Origin: JBGTFE01 sp049799955
GTDB lineage: Bacteria; Acidobacteriota; Blastocatellia; Pyrinomonadales; Pyrinomonadaceae
Reading direction: 5' to 3'
Length of the DNA: 64,000 nucleotides
NCBI GenBank assembly: GCA_049799955.1
Contig: JBARIW010000142.1
Location: forward strand, 29,944-93,943
A program made the translations under genes and the position numbers. Within the stretch, counting starts at the first letter, position 1, and the number at the start of each line of letters is the position of its first letter. Below, one piece after another: positions 25,313 to 34,367 of this stretch. The notes below the pieces were generated by a model. It ran no database searches. It was not told where the DNA came from and saw nothing but the letters and a program-made list of their open reading frames with translations.

Positions 25313-26311
25313 ATGCGATACATCGAAAATCCGCCGAATCCTTATCACAAATATTCAGCCGAGTTTGTGGGCGAACCGCCGCCGGTTAAGCTTGAGATTT
25401 TTGAAGAAATCGCCACGCGGAGCGTTATTACCAAAAGCAATATGCCCGAAATGGGCATTCGTTATACGGTGAACTGTTATCGCGGCTGCATTCACGGCTG
25501 CACTTATTGTTTTGCCCGTCGTTATCACGAATTTTTGGGCTACGGCGCAGGAACTGATTTTGAAACGAAAATCGTCGCAAAAGTAAACGCGCCGGAGATT
25601 TTGCGCGAGGAATTAAAGCGTACGCGGGAAAAAATCAGTCATCTTGAGTTTTCATTTGCGACCGACCCTTATTTGCCTCTGGAAGCTAATTATGAGCTGA
25701 CGAGAAAATGTCTGATTGTCTGCCGCGATTTTCGGATGCCGGTCGGCGTTATCACAAAATCGCCTTTGATTACGCGGGATTTGGACGTTTTGGGCGAGCT
25801 CGACGCGACCATTTTCTTTTCGATTCCGTTTCCGACAATCGAAAAATCGAAACCGTTTGAGCCTTTTGTTCCCGTTCCCGAAGCGCGTTTCCGGGCGATG
25901 AAAACTTTGACGGACGCGGGTTTGAAAGTCGGCATCGGGATTGCGCCGGTAATTCCGGGCTATAACGATTCGGACATTCCGGTTTTGCTCGAAAAAGCCC
26001 GTGAAGCGGGCGCTGGCAGGGCGTTTATTAATTTAATTCATTTCGATTCGGAATCGATTGAAGAATATTTTGTGCAGAAATTATTGGAAAAATTGCCGAC
26101 AAAAGCCGATAAAATTCTCAACGCTTTGCGGCGCGAGCGCGGCGGACAACTGCGCCACAAAACATTTGCCGAGCGGCGCGGCAAAACCGAGCAATGGCAG
26201 ATGGCGGTAAAATTGTTCGATTTGCATTTCAAGCGTTTGGGTTTTGAGCGATTTGAGAAGCTTGAGAAAATAGAAGAAAAGTTTTTGCCGGTTCAGCAAA
26301 AATTATTCTAA
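25313..26311 (+). CDS. SPL-family radical SAM protein
   Basis: 332 residues. 4Fe-4S/SAM cluster Cys59, Cys63 and Cys66 (CX3CX2C within CYRGCIHGCTYC). It follows the Rv2578c/PA0069 family layout: MRYIENPPNPYHKY start, EFSFATDPYLPLEANYELTR, GVITKSPLITRDLDVL, VGIGIAPVIPGYND, INLIHFDSESIEEYF. Related to spore photoproduct lyase but lacking the lyase Cys context, so the substrate is unknown. Clear start at the conserved N-terminus. Confidence 0.9.
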   Translation: MRYIENPPNPYHKYSAEFVGEPPPVKLEIFEEIATRSVITKSNMPEMGIRYTVNCYRGCIHGCTYCFARRYHEFLGYGAGTDFETKIVAKVNAPEILREELKRTREKISHLEFSFATDPYLPLEANYELTRKCLIVCRDFRMPVGVITKSPLITRDLDVLGELDATIFFSIPFPTIEKSKPFEPFVPVPEARFRAMKTLTDAGLKVGIGIAPVIPGYNDSDIPVLLEKAREAGAGRAFINLIHFDSESIEEYFVQKLLEKLPTKADKILNALRRERGGQLRHKTFAERRGKTEQWQMAVKLFDLHFKRLGFERFEKLEKIEEKFLPVQQKLF

Positions 26312-26319
26312 GAACATTT

Positions 26320-26443
26320 TACCGCAGAGACGCGGAGACGCAGAGAAAAAATAGCCGAAAAAAACATAAATTATTTTTGTGCATCCTGTACATTTGCAGC
26401 TATTTGTTTTTTGAAATTCTCCGCGTCTCCGCGTCTCTGCGGT
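26320..26443. repeat. Octamer hairpin, unit ACGCGGAG/ACGCAGAG
   Basis: Left arm 26320-26346 and right arm 26417-26443 contain three 8-nt units each (CCGCAGAG, ACGCGGAG, ACGCAGAG and reverse complements), with a 70-bp loop. It is a sister of the ACACAGAG hairpin at 19641-19745. The right arm is read through in the same frame as the downstream TPR gene but lies before its proper ATG. Confidence 0.92.
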
Positions 26444-26485
26444 TTGACTTTCCTTTTTCTTCAAAAATTCGGTATCTTGAAATTT

Positions 26486-26803
26486 ATGCAAAACAGAATC
26501 GAAGTTTTCAAACAAATGCTCGACGCCGACCCGGACAATGCGATGGTTTTGTTCGGTCTGGCAAACGAATATCAAAAACAAGAGGATTGGCAAATGGCAA
26601 TCGAAACACTCGAAAATTATCTTTCCAAAGCCGACGACGAAGGCGCGGCTTACGGAATGCTCGCAAAGGCTTACGAGCGAACGGGCGACAAAGAAAAAGC
26701 GCGCGCGATTTATGAAAGGGGAATCGCGGTTTCAAACGCGCACGGGCATCCTTCGATGGCGCAGGATTTTCAGGAAACGCTCGATTTGGATTATGTGGAT
26801 TAA
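26486..26803 (+). CDS. Small tetratricopeptide-repeat protein
   Basis: 105 residues, cytoplasmic. Two to three TPR units: FKQMLDADPDNAMVLFGLAN, YQKQEDWQMAIETLENYLS and YGMLAKAYERTGDKEKARAI. Similar short proteins are common in this group and act as scaffolds; the partner is unknown. Start set at ATG 26486, because the longer open frame from 26411 would encode the repeat arm (SASPRLCG). Confidence 0.8.
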   Translation: MQNRIEVFKQMLDADPDNAMVLFGLANEYQKQEDWQMAIETLENYLSKADDEGAAYGMLAKAYERTGDKEKARAIYERGIAVSNAHGHPSMAQDFQETLDLDYVD

Positions 26804-26847
26804 GATATTAAACTATTTGTTTGCGCTGTGTCGCTGGTTTTGAATTT

Positions 26848-27054
26848 ATGAATGAGATTATTTTCTTAGTGGAAAATGCTATTGAAGGCGGCTATACGGC
26901 GCGCGCGCTAGGTGAATCTATTTTCACCGAAGCAGATGATTTAGAAAGTTTACGTGAAAACATCCGTGAGGCTGTAGATTGTCATTTTGAAGCGGAAATA
27001 AAACCGAAGATGATTCGACTTCATTTTGTCAGCGAAGAAGTTTTTGCCGCGTGA
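26848..27054 (+). CDS. HicB-like antitoxin (partner of HicA)
   Basis: 68 residues with the RNase-H-like HicB start (IIFLVENAIEGGYTARALG, then SIFTEADDLESLRENIREAV). The C-terminus HFEAEIKPKMIRLHFVSEEV lacks a clear DNA-binding tail. Small proteins like this are sometimes misnamed as a 2-oxoisovalerate dehydrogenase subunit; here the neighbouring real E1 gene makes that confusion especially likely. ATG at 26848 chosen over an upstream TTG. The stop overlaps the GTG start of the toxin gene (GTGA). Confidence 0.75.
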   Translation: MNEIIFLVENAIEGGYTARALGESIFTEADDLESLRENIREAVDCHFEAEIKPKMIRLHFVSEEVFAA

Positions 27055-27293
27055 GACTACCGAGAGATATTTCAGGCGCGGATTTAGTCAGGGCTTTTCG
27101 CGTTTTAGGTTATGAAATAACCAGACAAACGGGAAGTCATATACGCTTAACAACTAGCGAAAACGGTACGCATCACGTTACAATTCCGAATCATAATCCA
27201 TTAAGAATCGGCACATTTGCTGCTATCTTGGATGATGTGGGAACACATTTTAGAATAAATCGTCAGGAACTTTTATCAAGAATTAAATTATAG
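27051..27293 (+). CDS. HicA-like mRNA interferase toxin
   Basis: 80 residues, dsRNA-binding fold of the HicA/YcfA family: ADLVRAFRVLGYEITRQTGS, then HIRLTTSENGTHHVTIPNH with the catalytic-region His after the GSH turn, and LRIGTFAAILDDVG. It starts with GTG at 27051, overlapping the antitoxin stop by 4 bases. Free toxin in this family cleaves mRNA; the antitoxin blocks it and represses the operon. Antitoxin-first order is the less common one for hicAB. Confidence 0.75.
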   Translation: MRLPRDISGADLVRAFRVLGYEITRQTGSHIRLTTSENGTHHVTIPNHNPLRIGTFAAILDDVGTHFRINRQELLSRIKL

Positions 27294-27320
27294 AAAAGCA
27301 TTTATCAGGAGATTTTAAGA

Positions 27321-29651
27321 GTGGCAACAGCAACAAAAAAAGCCGACACGGCGAAAAGTAATAATAAAAAAACGCCGGCTAGAAAAACTGAAAGCGTGAA
27401 GAAATCGACGGCGAAAACGGTCGAGAAAAAACCGATGACGGTCGGCGACGGAATGCTCGACCATACGACCGCGCAGAAGACCGCGAAGGCAATCGAGCCG
27501 GACGAGCCGAAAAAAGCGTCGAAGAAAACCGGCAAAGCGATAGCCGCAAAATCAGACAAATATCACGGGCTGGATGCCGAAACGATGGTCGGACTTTACC
27601 GCACGATGTATATGTCGCGGCGCATCGACGACAAGGAAATTCAGCTCAAAGCTTTAAATAAAATCTTTTTCCAAATCAGCGGCGCGGGACACGAAGCGGT
27701 GCTGGTCGGCGCGGCTCTGGCGATGAAGCCCGCTTACGATTGGTTTTTTCCGTATTACCGCGACCGCGCTTTGATGCTCGGACTCGGAATGACGGCGCAG
27801 GAAATGCTGCTTTCGGCAGTCGGCGCGGAATCTGACCCGAACTCGCACGGTCGGCAGATGCCTTCGCACTGGGGACATAAAGATTTAAACGTTCCGTCGC
27901 AGTCTTCGTGTACCGGAACGCAGGCGCTGCACGCGGTCGGCGCGGCGGAAGCGGGTTATCGCGCGTCTCTGCTCAAAGATTTGCAGGACAAAATCGTCGG
28001 TTTCAAAGGCGATGAAGTCGTTTATATGTCGGTCGGCGACGGCACGACGAGCGAAGGCGAATGGTGGGAAGCGCTGAACACGGCGAGCAATCTGAAATTG
28101 CCCGTAATTTTCGTCGTCGAAGATAACGGATACGCGATTTCCACGCCGGTCGAAGTCGGCACGGCGGGCGGCGATATTTCAAAATTAGTCGCCGGTTTTC
28201 CCGATTTATATATTCAAAAATGCGACGGAACGAATCCGCTCGAATCTTACGAAACCTTTAAAAAAGCCGTCGAATACTGCCGAGAACGAAAAGGTCCGGC
28301 TTTTGTTCACGCCAAAGTAATTCGCCCGTATTCGCACTCGCTTTCCGACGACGAAAAATCGTACCGTCCCGAAGAGGAACGTCAAAAGGACGCGGAAATC
28401 GACCCGATTAAGACATTTGCCGAATTTTTAATGACCGAAGGAATTATCAGTTCGGAAGATTTGGAAGCTCTCCGCAAGGAAGTTGACGCGGAAATCAACG
28501 AGGCAGCGGACATTGCCGTCGCCACGCCGCAGCCCGCGCCCGAAACGGCTTTCAGAAACGTTTTTTCGCCCGACGTTGACCCGACTTCGAAAGATTTCGA
28601 CACCGAAGACGGCGCGGAACTTTCCGGCAACGCGGGAACGATGGTCGATTTGATTAACCGTTGCCTCCACGAAGAAATGGAACGCGACGAGCGAATCGTG
28701 ATTTTCGGCGAAGACGTGGCGGACTGCTCGCGCGAGGAATATCTGGAAACCGTCAAAGGCAAAGGCGGCGTTTTCAAAGTTACGGCAAATTTACAGCGCA
28801 AATTCGGCTCGGCGCGCGTTTTTAATTCGCCTTTGGCGGAAGCGAACATCATCGGTCGCGCCGTCGGGATGTCGATTCGCGGGCTGAAACCGGTCGTCGA
28901 GATTCAGTTTTTCGATTATATTTTTCCGGCGTTTCACCAGATTCGCAACGAAGTCGCCGTAACGCGCTGGCGTTCGGACGGCGACACGAAATGTCCGATG
29001 GTGATGCGCGTTCCGGTCGGCGGATATTTAAAAGGCGGCGCGGTTTATCACTCGCAAAGCGGCACGACGCTTTTCGCGCACACGCCCGGTTTGATGATTG
29101 TTTATCCTTCAAACGCGCTCGACGCGAACGGTCTGCTTCGCACCTCGATTCGCTGCGACGACCCGGTTTTGTTTCTCGAACACAAACATCTTTACCGTCA
29201 GGTTTACAACAAATCGCAGTATCCAGGTTCGGAGTTTTTGATTCCGTTCGGCAAGGCAAAAGTCGTCCGCGAGGGAACCGACATAACAATCGTAACTTTC
29301 GGCGCGCTCGTCCAGCGTTCGTTCGAAGCGGCAAAACGTCTGGAAAAACAAGGCTTTTCGGTTGAAGTTATAGATTTGCGAACGCTCGTTCCATACGATT
29401 GGGAAGCGATTGCCGAATCGGTGAAAAAGACTTCGCGCGTTATCGTCGCGCACGAAGACCCGCTTTCATACGGCTACGGAGCGGAAATCGCGGCGCGAAT
29501 CTCGGATGAATTATTTGAATATCTCGACGCGCCCGTCCGGCGCGTCGGCGCGACCGATACGTTTGTCGCCTACGCGCCGCAAATGGAAGATTTCATTCTG
29601 CCGCAGATTGAAGACGTTGAAAAAGCCGTCGCGGAATTGATGAAATACTAA
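27321..29651 (+). CDS. Fused E1 alpha-beta thiamine-diphosphate dehydrogenase (branched-chain 2-oxoacid or pyruvate type)
   Basis: 776 residues, GTG start after an AGGAGA ribosome site. A Lys/Ala-rich extension (1-75) precedes the E1 alpha domain (about 80-415: SRRIDDKEIQLKALNKIFFQ, the TDP motif GDGTTSEGEWWEALN near 239, RPYSHSLSDDEKSYR). A linker leads to the E1 beta domain (about 440-776: LHEEMERDERIVIFGEDV, SPLAEANIIGRAVGMSIRG, HEDPLSYGYGAEI). The fusion replaces the usual two subunits of branched-chain 2-oxoacid dehydrogenase. Cytoplasmic. Lipoyl E2 and E3 are not in the window, so the substrate (branched-chain versus pyruvate) is unsettled. Confidence 0.92.
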   Translation: MATATKKADTAKSNNKKTPARKTESVKKSTAKTVEKKPMTVGDGMLDHTTAQKTAKAIEPDEPKKASKKTGKAIAAKSDKYHGLDAETMVGLYRTMYMSRRIDDKEIQLKALNKIFFQISGAGHEAVLVGAALAMKPAYDWFFPYYRDRALMLGLGMTAQEMLLSAVGAESDPNSHGRQMPSHWGHKDLNVPSQSSCTGTQALHAVGAAEAGYRASLLKDLQDKIVGFKGDEVVYMSVGDGTTSEGEWWEALNTASNLKLPVIFVVEDNGYAISTPVEVGTAGGDISKLVAGFPDLYIQKCDGTNPLESYETFKKAVEYCRERKGPAFVHAKVIRPYSHSLSDDEKSYRPEEERQKDAEIDPIKTFAEFLMTEGIISSEDLEALRKEVDAEINEAADIAVATPQPAPETAFRNVFSPDVDPTSKDFDTEDGAELSGNAGTMVDLINRCLHEEMERDERIVIFGEDVADCSREEYLETVKGKGGVFKVTANLQRKFGSARVFNSPLAEANIIGRAVGMSIRGLKPVVEIQFFDYIFPAFHQIRNEVAVTRWRSDGDTKCPMVMRVPVGGYLKGGAVYHSQSGTTLFAHTPGLMIVYPSNALDANGLLRTSIRCDDPVLFLEHKHLYRQVYNKSQYPGSEFLIPFGKAKVVREGTDITIVTFGALVQRSFEAAKRLEKQGFSVEVIDLRTLVPYDWEAIAESVKKTSRVIVAHEDPLSYGYGAEIAARISDELFEYLDAPVRRVGATDTFVAYAPQMEDFILPQIEDVEKAVAELMKY

Positions 29652-29676
29652 ACATTAATTTCAGGGATTTTATTTG

Positions 29677-29727
29677 TACGAAAAATAGAGTTTGTCTTTA
29701 CGAAAACAAACTCTATTTTTTTTCGTA
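29677..29727 (+). terminator. Rho-independent terminator after E1 gene
   Basis: Long stem: AAAATAGAGTTTG at 29682-29694 pairs with CAAACTCTATTTT at 29707-29719 around a 12-base loop, followed by a T-run. It lies 26 bases past the E1 stop. Confidence 0.92.
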
Positions 29728-29743
29728 TTCTGTTTGTAAAATT

Positions 29744-31147
29744 ATGAAAAAAAATCATTCAATTATCAAAATATTCCTTTGTTTATCGCTTTTCTTAAAT
29801 ACTTCGGCGTTTGTTGTCGTCGCGCAAGACCGCGCTTCGCTCGTTTCAGAGAGAAATATTCGCGCCGAGATGAATTTTCTCGCCGGCGACGCGCTTCAGG
29901 GACGCGGCAGCGGAACGATGTTTGAGCGGATTGCGGCTGAATATATCGGCTCGCAGTTTATGCAGTTCGGGCTTGAACCGGCAGGCGAAAAAGACGCTTT
30001 CACGGGGCAGCAAACTTATGTTCAGACGGTCGAATATCCGGGACGAAGCGTTTTGCAGGAATTGAAAGTTTTAGGCGAGCTTGGACGGACGATTACGGTC
30101 GGCAAAGATTTAGCGATTTTTTCTTTGTCGGCGAAAGACATCAGCGGTGAATTGCAAAAACTAAAGCCGGGCGAAAAAGCGAAAAGCGGCGCGGTCGTTT
30201 TATTGAATGTTCCCGAAGACGTAAAGTTCGAATCAATTCAAAACGATATCGGGCAAATGTTCAAAGACGGCGCGGCGGCGATTTTGGTGACGGAGACAAA
30301 AGAAATCCGTGAAAATTGGTCGGAGATAGCTAATCGAAAACCCGCGCTTTCGCGGCGCGGCGGCAATCTTTTCGCGGTTTCAAAAGATGCGGTCGGTAAA
30401 TTTTCAAATTTAGCCGACGGCACAAAAATCGAAATGTCCGGCACGTTTTCCGAATCGCCGAAAAATTATACGTGGAACGCGATGGGCAAAATCACCGGCA
30501 GCGACCCGAAACTTTCAGCCGAAGTTATTTTGCTGACATCGCATCTCGACCATCTCGGCGTGCGGCAAAACGCGCCGGGCGACGACAAGATTTTTAACGG
30601 CGCGGACGACGACGCTTCCGGTTCGGTCGCCGTTCTGGAACTCGCGCGCGTGCTTGCAAGCGGAAAAAAACCGAAACGCACCGTTTATTTCGTGTGTTTC
30701 GGCAGCGAAGAGGCGGGCGGCTACGGCGCTAATTATTTCGTCAATAATCTGCCGTTTCCAAAAGAAAGTCTAATTGCAAATCTTGAATTTGAGATGATAG
30801 GTCGTCCCGATCCCAAAGTTAAACCGGGTGAACTTTGGCTGACCGGTTATGACCGTTCGAATCTCGGCGCGGAACTCGCCAAGCGCGGCGCAAAGCTCGT
30901 CAACGACCCGCATCCTGAAGAAAACTTCTTCCAGCGTTCGGATAATTTCACGCTTGCAAAACAGGGAATCATCGCGCATACGGTTTCCAGTTTCGGTTTG
31001 CATAACGACTATCATCACGCCAGCGACGAAGTTAAAACGATTGATTTTGCGCATATGACGCGAGCTATCAATTCAATGATTGAGCCGATTAAATGGCTGG
31101 TAAATTCTGACTTTAAACCCGTCTGGTTCGAAGGCAAAAAGCCTTAG
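29744..31147 (+). CDS. Secreted M28 family zinc aminopeptidase
   Basis: 467 residues with signal peptide (IKIFLCLSLFLNTSAFVVVAQ). A PA-like insert (about 110-230) is followed by the M28 peptidase domain. Zinc ligands are in LTSHLDHLG (near 265), NGADDDASGS (Asp near 285), FGSEEAGGYGA (catalytic Glu near 321), EFEMIGRPDP and HNDYHHASDE. It removes amino acids from peptides in the periplasm or outside the cell. It follows the E1 terminator, so independently transcribed. Confidence 0.92.
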   Translation: MKKNHSIIKIFLCLSLFLNTSAFVVVAQDRASLVSERNIRAEMNFLAGDALQGRGSGTMFERIAAEYIGSQFMQFGLEPAGEKDAFTGQQTYVQTVEYPGRSVLQELKVLGELGRTITVGKDLAIFSLSAKDISGELQKLKPGEKAKSGAVVLLNVPEDVKFESIQNDIGQMFKDGAAAILVTETKEIRENWSEIANRKPALSRRGGNLFAVSKDAVGKFSNLADGTKIEMSGTFSESPKNYTWNAMGKITGSDPKLSAEVILLTSHLDHLGVRQNAPGDDKIFNGADDDASGSVAVLELARVLASGKKPKRTVYFVCFGSEEAGGYGANYFVNNLPFPKESLIANLEFEMIGRPDPKVKPGELWLTGYDRSNLGAELAKRGAKLVNDPHPEENFFQRSDNFTLAKQGIIAHTVSSFGLHNDYHHASDEVKTIDFAHMTRAINSMIEPIKWLVNSDFKPVWFEGKKP

Positions 31148-31185
31148 AATAAAGTCAGTAAAATCAAAAGTTTTGCCGAAAGACG

Positions 31186-31983
31186 TTATTTTTTGAGCCG
31201 GTAAATTCCGGTCGCGAGTCTTTCGGCAAAACCTTCGGCAACTAATTGATGATTCGCCTTACCGGCTTCCCAACGCCAGAAGCCGAACGCTTTGGCAAAC
31301 TCGCCGAGCGCGGTCGTTCCGCCGATTTTTAGAAAATTTCGGGCAAGCTCTTTGACGGCTTCTTCACGCGAGATTTTTTTCGCCAATTCCTTCGGGAAAC
31401 GCGCTTCGGCGAGCGTCCAGATGTATGTAAATTTCGGTTGGTAGAGAACTTCCTGCGGCACGACTTTCATACATTTTTGCAGCTCGTCGATGGCTTTTGT
31501 AAATTTAGCGCGGTTTTCGATTTTGGCTTCTGCGCGCAAATCCGCCGTCGCCATTTCCCATTCTTTTCGCAAAACTTTCAAAATTTTCTGCGCTTCTTCC
31601 GATAAAGCCGCTTTTTCCTGTTTTTTCGGCATACCCCAAATTGCGTTGAAATATGGAACGAGACGCGGCGCGACGAACATCGAGCGACCTTTGCAGAGCT
31701 TTGAATAATAAACTTTCCCGCGCATCATCACTTCGTCTTTGAGCGTCCACGCGAGGCTCATTTCATAATCTTTCTGAACATTTTTCGGCGAATATGCATC
31801 ACGACGACCGCAAACGGCGATGTAAACCGAGGGAAGATTCGTGCGCGCGTCGGTCAAGCCCAGACAAAAGCCTAAATCTTCGACCATCGCTTCGACCTGC
31901 AAAGCGGTTTCGATTTTCGAGATTTCCTCGCGCCGCCATCTTTTGTCGCGGAAATTTTCGATTTCTTCGAACGAAATTTGCAT
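31186..31983 (-). CDS. Possible AlkZ-related winged-helix protein
   Basis: 265 residues, no signal peptide. The C-terminus GGTTALGEFAKAFGFWRWEAG and the following NHQLVAEGFAERLATGIYRL resemble the winged-helix repeats of AlkZ/YcaQ DNA glycosylases, and MSLAWTLKDEVMMRGKVYYSKL could be the second helical unit. The full AlkZ protein is longer (about 380-400) and its catalytic motif is not visible here. It is either a short relative or a different helical family; I do not claim activity. Confidence 0.7.
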   Translation of the reverse strand: MQISFEEIENFRDKRWRREEISKIETALQVEAMVEDLGFCLGLTDARTNLPSVYIAVCGRRDAYSPKNVQKDYEMSLAWTLKDEVMMRGKVYYSKLCKGRSMFVAPRLVPYFNAIWGMPKKQEKAALSEEAQKILKVLRKEWEMATADLRAEAKIENRAKFTKAIDELQKCMKVVPQEVLYQPKFTYIWTLAEARFPKELAKKISREEAVKELARNFLKIGGTTALGEFAKAFGFWRWEAGKANHQLVAEGFAERLATGIYRLKK

Positions 31984-31995
31984 AAGAAAAATTAA

Positions 31996-32030
31996 ACCTC
32001 AGATGACACAGGTTAGCACAGATGAAAAGG
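31996..32030. repeat. Single repeat arm (CACAGATGA-type)
   Basis: A short array of imperfect CAGATGACACAG-like units upstream of the minus-strand gene, with no clear second arm within 100 bases. It resembles the one-sided copies of the octamer family. Confidence 0.4.
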
Positions 32031-32078
32031 AAAATTAAAACAGGATAGACAAGATTTGCAGGAGAATTTTTAAAGTAT

Positions 32079-32111
32079 AAAAAGCCTCGCTTTTAAAAAC
32101 GAGGCTTTTTT
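32079..32111. terminator. Bidirectional rho-independent terminator
   Basis: Stem AAAAGCCTCG at 32080-32089 with CGAGGCTTTT at 32100-32109, and A/T runs on both sides. It lies 31 bases past the stop of the glycine-zipper protein gene on the minus strand. Confidence 0.92.
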
Positions 32112-32141
32112 GCACGATTGCTTACGAGCGTGTTTCCGCCT

Positions 32142-33749
32142 TTATCTATTCGGCGAAGATGCCTGAACGGTGATTGAAGAGCCTTGTTTCAAGTCTAATT
32201 CTTCTTTTCCGGTCAGGATAACCGAGCCTGCGCCCGCGCCGCCGCCGATGATTGCGCCGATTGCCGCGCCTTTTCCGCCGCCCGCGATTGCGCCGATTAA
32301 CGCGCCTAAACCTGCGCCGATGCCGCCGCGTTTGGCAGTTTCTTTCGTCTGGCTGTCGCCTTTCGCTTCGCCTTCCGTGCCGACTTTAACGGTTTTTCCG
32401 TTGGTGTCGGTAATGCTCTGCAAAAATCCGGCGAAATCATAAGTTTGACCGTTTGCGAGGCGAATCCGTTCAAAATTAAACGTGATTTGCGAGCGTCCCG
32501 ACACTTTGCCCGAACGATTTATGCCCGAAAGATAGCCTTCGATTACCGCGCCGCGATATTCGTTCGGAGCGGTTACGGTCATCTTGAAACGGTCGTTATT
32601 CTGCGAAACTTTGGTCGTAACGTCGTTATTCAAAGTTCCGGTGATAATCGTTCCATTCGGCACGACAAACTGACCCGTTCGCGGTGTTGTCGTACTCGGG
32701 TAATTACCGTTCGGGTAATTGCTGTTCGGAACATCGTTGGAATCGCTGCTCGAATAAACGTCCGAGCTGTTGTTTGTATTTGTGTCGATGCCGAGCTGCG
32801 CGACCGAAGCCGATTTGGTGTAAATGCTTTCGGCAAAAACGGTTTGATTCAGATAGCCGGTCGTGATTCGGCGCGTAACTTTGAGCGATTTTCCGTTGTC
32901 GATTGACGCGAAAGTAACCGTGTAATCCGTTTCGCCGCCGATGCTCGAAACGGTTAAAGTTTGTCCGTTCAAGCTTGCGCGAACGCGAATTGTTCTGCCG
33001 TCCGAAGTCTGCTCGGTGCGGTCGCGCCCGTCAGCCGTAAAATTAACCGGCGAAGCTTTCGACGAAGCGAGAATTACCTGATTGCCGCGCACGTCAATCG
33101 CAAGCTGTTCGGCGGCTTCGAGCTTTGCTTCCAAATCCGCGCGGTCGCTGTCGTTTTGAACATTGGCGCGGTCGAGAATGTCGTTTGTACTTTCGCTTCT
33201 CGAAGTATCCAAATCATACGTTCCGGTCAAGCCGTAAGAAACGTTTTGGTTCGTATTTGTCGGGTAATTATTCGGATAATTGGTCGGGTAGTTTGTTGTG
33301 TTGCTACCGTTCCAGTTCCAGTTTACTTTGTAAGCATTTGCAAGCTTGTCGAGCAGATTGCGAACGTTTGTCCAGTCGCCCTGAAAACCCGAGCCGTAGC
33401 GTCGATTATTGACAAAATCATTGACGCTCTTAGCCGCGTTAAGGATGTCCGTAACGTCTTCAGCCGATTCGCGCGAGCGCTGGAATTTGCCTTCAAACTG
33501 GCTGATAGCGTCTTCCAAGCCCTTTACGTCGCTGTTTATATCGTCCCGCTCGCTGCGGCTAATCGATGTGCGGCGCAGTTCGGAATCGAGGCTGTAGCTA
33601 AAATCGTCAAGCTTCGACATCAGGCTTTGCACGATATTTCGGACTTCCCGCTGATTTCGATTGTTCTGCGCGTCCGCCTGCGCGATAAAACCGAGAACCA
33701 ACAGGCTGACCGACAAATAAACTGAAAACACATTTCTGAATCTGCTCAT
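32142..33749 (-). CDS. Secreted protein with C-terminal glycine zipper
   Basis: 535 residues with signal peptide (VYLSVSLLVLGFIAQADAQ). The first part (25-140) is helical and charged. The middle (about 165-320) is beta-rich, preceded by Asn/Tyr/Pro repeats (TNYPTNYPNNYPTN). A second Asn/Pro spacer (about 340-370) leads to a beta domain and then a glycine zipper (about 470-515, IGAGLGALIGAIAGGGKGAA). Glycine zippers insert into or across membranes, so the tail may be anchored in the outer membrane. Function unknown. Strong AGAGGAGAT ribosome site. Confidence 0.8.
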   Translation of the reverse strand: MSRFRNVFSVYLSVSLLVLGFIAQADAQNNRNQREVRNIVQSLMSKLDDFSYSLDSELRRTSISRSERDDINSDVKGLEDAISQFEGKFQRSRESAEDVTDILNAAKSVNDFVNNRRYGSGFQGDWTNVRNLLDKLANAYKVNWNWNGSNTTNYPTNYPNNYPTNTNQNVSYGLTGTYDLDTSRSESTNDILDRANVQNDSDRADLEAKLEAAEQLAIDVRGNQVILASSKASPVNFTADGRDRTEQTSDGRTIRVRASLNGQTLTVSSIGGETDYTVTFASIDNGKSLKVTRRITTGYLNQTVFAESIYTKSASVAQLGIDTNTNNSSDVYSSSDSNDVPNSNYPNGNYPSTTTPRTGQFVVPNGTIITGTLNNDVTTKVSQNNDRFKMTVTAPNEYRGAVIEGYLSGINRSGKVSGRSQITFNFERIRLANGQTYDFAGFLQSITDTNGKTVKVGTEGEAKGDSQTKETAKRGGIGAGLGALIGAIAGGGKGAAIGAIIGGGAGAGSVILTGKEELDLKQGSSITVQASSPNR

Positions 33750-33842
33750 ATAAAATCTCCTCTAATTGCATTAAGACACACAAAGAACTATTACATAAGA
33801 AGCATTTTTTGTGCCAAAAGGTTGACTGCTGAAAAATATAAC

Positions 33843-33870
33843 TTGAAAAGCGGAAAATATATGCTAGAAT
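33843..33870 (+). promoter_or_regulatory. Promoter candidate for OsmC gene
   Basis: TTGAAA at 33843-33848, a 16-base spacer, then TAGAAT at 33865-33870 preceded by TGC (extended -10). It lies 48 bases before the OsmC ATG. Confidence 0.6.
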
Positions 33871-33917
33871 TTCGCAAAACGTATTCAGCTTTTACGTTCT
33901 GAGAGTGGAAATTTCCG

Positions 33918-34343
33918 ATGTCTGACAACAATTATAAAACAACTGTTCAATACGCGGGCGATGAATTTTTTATCGCTACGACGCCGGGCAATAATTCGAT
34001 AACTATTGACACAAAAGGCGAAAGACACAGCGCGCCGACACCGCTTGAATTACTTTTAGTTTCGGTCGCGTCCTGTACGGCGACGGACGTTGTTTCGATT
34101 TTGGAGAAAAAACGTCAGGTCGTTACGGATTATAAAGTGGAAATTACGGGCGAGCGGCGCGAAGATTTTCCGCGCAGGTTCGACGCTTTTCACATTCACC
34201 ATATCGTGTATGGCAGAGACGTTTCGGAACAAGCCGTGAAACAGGCAATCGAGCTTTCCGACACGAAATACTGCTCGGTTGCCGCAACCGTCAGACCGAC
34301 GGCGAAAATTACAACGAGTTTTGAGATTATAGAGAAAAGCTGA
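33918..34343 (+). CDS. OsmC/Ohr family peroxiredoxin-like protein
   Basis: 141 residues. Thiol-dependent peroxide reduction, cytoplasmic. Both redox Cys of the family are present: Cys53 (VSVASCTATDVV) and Cys119 (DTKYCSVAATVRPT). The first part TPLELLLVSVASC is the usual core helix start. Length is normal. It lies 24 bp upstream of the YARHG gene in the same direction, so they may be co-transcribed. Confidence 0.93.
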   Translation: MSDNNYKTTVQYAGDEFFIATTPGNNSITIDTKGERHSAPTPLELLLVSVASCTATDVVSILEKKRQVVTDYKVEITGERREDFPRRFDAFHIHHIVYGRDVSEQAVKQAIELSDTKYCSVAATVRPTAKITTSFEIIEKS

Positions 34344-34367
34344 ATTATTCCTAAAAGGAGAAAGAAA

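Noticed and set aside
26848..27054. Antitoxin gene read as a 2-oxoisovalerate dehydrogenase subunit
   Set aside because: 68 residues, no TDP or E1 motifs; it pairs with a HicA-like gene by a 4-base overlap.
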